Source of the DNA: OLB4 sp002050165
GTDB taxonomy: Bacteria > Bacteroidota > Ignavibacteria > Tepidaquicellales > Tepidaquicellaceae
Reading direction: 5' to 3'
Assembly: GCA_030263475.1 (NCBI GenBank)
Contig: SZPC01000006.1
Location: 1-64,000, forward strand
Length of the DNA stretch: 64,000 nt
Shown here in pieces: positions 62,047-64,000 of the stretch; position 1 is the first letter of the stretch; every line of letters starts with the position of its first letter. The translations under genes and the position numbers were made by a program. A model generated the notes under the pieces. That model made no database searches, had not been told where the DNA came from, and saw nothing but the letters and a program-made list of their open reading frames with translations.

Positions 62047-63240
62047 TCAGTTAATCACATTGAGAGCTTTACCCACTTTTGTAAAGGCATCTATACATTT
62101 ATCCAAATGATCTTTCGTATGTGCCGCGGAGATTTGTACTCTGATCCTCGCCTGACCTTTGGCAACTACCGGATAGAAAAATCCGATTACATAAATTCCT
62201 TCGTCCAATAACTTCGATGCCATTTCCTGTGATAGTTTGGCATCGTAAAGCATGATAGGTACAATCGGGTGGTCGCCCGGTTTAATGTCAAATCCGGCGG
62301 TTGTCATTTTCTCCCTGAAATATTTTGTGTTATCCTCGAGCTTATCTCGAAGCTCGGTTGTCTCCGATAACATTTCGAATACCGCAATTGACCCGCCAAC
62401 TATTGCAGGTGCAAGTGAATTTGAAAACAGATAAGGTCTGCTCCTTTGTCTTAGCATTTCAATGATTTCTTTTCTACCGGATGTAAATCCGCCCATTGAT
62501 CCGCCGAGAGCTTTCCCCAACGTACCGGTAACTATGTCAACCCTGCCCATTACATCGCAGTGTTCAATTGCGCCACGACCGGTCTTCCCGAGAAATCCGG
62601 TGCAATGACATTCATCTGACATAACAAGCGCATTGTATTTATCAGCTAAATCGCAGATACCTTTCAAATTCGCAATTGTACCATCCATTGAAAATGCGCC
62701 ATCGGTAACAATCAGCATTTGATCTGCGCCTTTATCTATTGCCTCAGACAAACAGCGTTCGAGATCTGCCATATCGTTGTGTTTGTATCGGAATCTCATT
62801 GCTTTGCACAGCCTGACGCCGTCAATAATACTTGCGTGATTTAGTTCGTCGGAGATGATTGCGTCATGGTCGTTTAACAGCGGTTCAAATACACCACCGT
62901 TTGCATCGAAACATGCTGCGTACAGTATTGTATCGTCTGTTTGAAGGAATTCTGAAATTTTCCTTTCGAGGGTTTTATGTATGGTTTGCGTACCGCAGAT
63001 AAACCGGACTGATGACATACCGAATCCCCATTGTTCAAGCGCGCGGTGAGCCGCTTCAATTACTTTCGGATGAGAGGAGAGCCCGAGATAATTATTTGCG
63101 CAAAAGTTTAAAACTTCCTTGCCGTTTGATTTAATCGCTGCGCCTTGCGGAGTTTCAATAATTCTCTCTGTTTTGTATAACCCCGCGGATTCAATTGACT
63201 GTAATTCAGCCTCTAATGTTGGTTTAAGTTTATCGTACAT
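62047..63240 (-). CDS. kbl: Glycine C-acetyltransferase (2-amino-3-ketobutyrate CoA ligase)
   Basis: The 397-residue protein is of the alpha-oxoamine synthase group. FCANNYLGLSSHP (47-59), DELNHASIIDG (131-141) and the PLP lysine K243 in TGTLGKALGGSMGG are visible. The overall sequence is closest to Kbl, which makes glycine and acetyl-CoA from 2-amino-3-oxobutyrate. Serine palmitoyltransferase or 8-amino-7-oxononanoate synthase are less likely alternatives. No threonine dehydrogenase is next to it. Confidence 0.88.
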   Translation of the reverse strand: MYDKLKPTLEAELQSIESAGLYKTERIIETPQGAAIKSNGKEVLNFCANNYLGLSSHPKVIEAAHRALEQWGFGMSSVRFICGTQTIHKTLERKISEFLQTDDTILYAACFDANGGVFEPLLNDHDAIISDELNHASIIDGVRLCKAMRFRYKHNDMADLERCLSEAIDKGADQMLIVTDGAFSMDGTIANLKGICDLADKYNALVMSDECHCTGFLGKTGRGAIEHCDVMGRVDIVTGTLGKALGGSMGGFTSGRKEIIEMLRQRSRPYLFSNSLAPAIVGGSIAVFEMLSETTELRDKLEDNTKYFREKMTTAGFDIKPGDHPIVPIMLYDAKLSQEMASKLLDEGIYVIGFFYPVVAKGQARIRVQISAAHTKDHLDKCIDAFTKVGKALNVIN

Positions 63241-63448
63241 AGGTTTTTTCGCCTAAAATAATTTATTTGTTGGTGCAGATTAAGGCAAATCAATCTCATA
63301 TAAAAAATTCAATTCTGAATGTAAAACCCGGAGATCAAGGTTAGATTAACGAACCTCTTAATTTGTCAAAAATCCTTGCCTTTAATAAAAAGCGCAATCG
63401 GATTATATTTAGTGTTCGACCGGAAAATTACTAATTAAAAATACAACG

Positions 63449-64000
63449 ATGATATTAAAAGATAAACTTGCATCCCAAATACCGGCGCTAAGGGAAGAAG
63501 CGAGATCAATTGTAGCCAACAACGGCGATAAAGCAATCAGCGGTGTTACAATTGAACAGCTTTTCGGCGGTATGCGTGGCGTTAAAAGTCTGATTTGCGA
63601 TACTTCTGAAGTCGGATTAGATACCGGGGTAATAATCAGAGGTTATCCTATACTTGAGCTGACAAATAAAATCCCCGAAGAAATATTCTATCTGCTCGTC
63701 TCAGGCGAGTTACCCGATAGCGAAGGTTTAAAAGACCTGCAAGCGGAATTGCAAAAAAGATCTGAAGTGCCGCAGTACATTTGGGATATGTTAAACACAC
63801 TCCCTTCCGATTCTCATCCTATGATGATGCTGAACTCATCTATACTTGCGTTGCAACACGAGTCAATATTTGCGAAAAGGTATGACGAAGGAATCAGTAA
63901 AGACGATTACTGGGATCCGATGTTTGAGGATTGTCTGAACCTCATAGCGAAGATGCCTGTAATTGCAGCTTACATTTACCGTAAACGTTTCAATAAGGGT
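63449..64000 (+). CDS. gltA: Citrate synthase, 5' part
   Basis: The frame is open from ATG 63449 to the window end (184 codons). MILKDKLASQIPALREEA and ISGVTIEQLFGGMRGVKSL, then DTSEVGLDTGVIIRGYPI and EEIFYLLVSGELP, match the mitochondrial-type citrate synthase family rather than the common bacterial GltA type. Citrate synthase condenses oxaloacetate and acetyl-CoA. The catalytic His and Asp lie beyond the window. It is divergent from kbl, with a 208-base gap. Confidence 0.93.
   Translation, partial: MILKDKLASQIPALREEARSIVANNGDKAISGVTIEQLFGGMRGVKSLICDTSEVGLDTGVIIRGYPILELTNKIPEEIFYLLVSGELPDSEGLKDLQAELQKRSEVPQYIWDMLNTLPSDSHPMMMLNSSILALQHESIFAKRYDEGISKDDYWDPMFEDCLNLIAKMPVIAAYIYRKRFNKG

Noticed and set aside
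1..64000. CRISPR arrays, insertion sequences, prophage genes, rRNA
   Set aside because: I saw no regularly spaced repeats, no transposase or integrase motif, no phage structural gene and no rRNA signature in the window.

Overview
The window looks like an ordinary chromosomal segment of a free-living bacterium of the Bacteroidota/Chlorobiota/Ignavibacteriota branch. The signs are four proteins ending in a type IX secretion (Por) C-terminal sorting domain with the NFPNPFNP or NYPNPFNP signature, DUF1573, a pair of ExbD paralogues behind one ExbB, and a promoter of the Bacteroidota type (TTTG, 20 bp, TAnnTTTG) in front of the HU gene. The envelope is Gram-negative (LptD, LptF/G-type permease, ExbB/ExbD). 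The assignment rests on gene families, not on a marker-gene tree.

Layout. 1-5404: end of one T9SS cargo gene, DUF1573 protein, a large T9SS cargo, and a MauE/DoxX plus rhodanese pair. 5490-14763: mostly minus-strand housekeeping genes (ruvB, Nudix hydrolase, NfeD plus SPFH protein, FKBP lipoprotein, surE, obg, aminotransferase). 14946-24282: two more T9SS cargoes (one with a thioredoxin-like N-terminus), amidohydrolase, M1 aminopeptidase, HU, fatty-acid hydroxylase. 24310-32700: an accessory block, all minus strand, holding a truncated ATPase, a crcB-ppa pair bounded by integron attC-like sequences, a complete type III restriction-modification operon with its own XRE regulator, and a relic made of an XRE tail, a GIY-YIG/RAMA-like protein and a truncated hsdR. 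The block stops at the 3' end of tRNA-Ser(CGA).

32699-45928: two serine tRNAs bracket msrB and a glutamine amidotransferase; then EVE protein, PcrA/UvrD helicase, rlmN, adk, STAS protein, ExbB-ExbD-ExbD, two TPM-domain proteins, lptD and dapF. 45925-64000: GT-C glycosyltransferase, histidine kinase, FecCD permease, mnmE, tmk, S41 protease, purK, DUF2007, M19 dipeptidase, SprT-like protein, a PhoR/PhoB-like two-component pair, Gfo/Idh oxidoreductase, the 4.5S SRP RNA gene, LptF/G permease, kbl and the 5' part of citrate synthase.

The most interesting part is the accessory block. CrcB exports fluoride and family I pyrophosphatase is a classical fluoride target, so crcB-ppa reads as a fluoride-tolerance module. 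Its two ends carry mirrored GTTATGTGC / GCACATAAC sequences, and one side is a 132-bp imperfect palindrome with attC architecture. No integrase or transposase was seen in the window.
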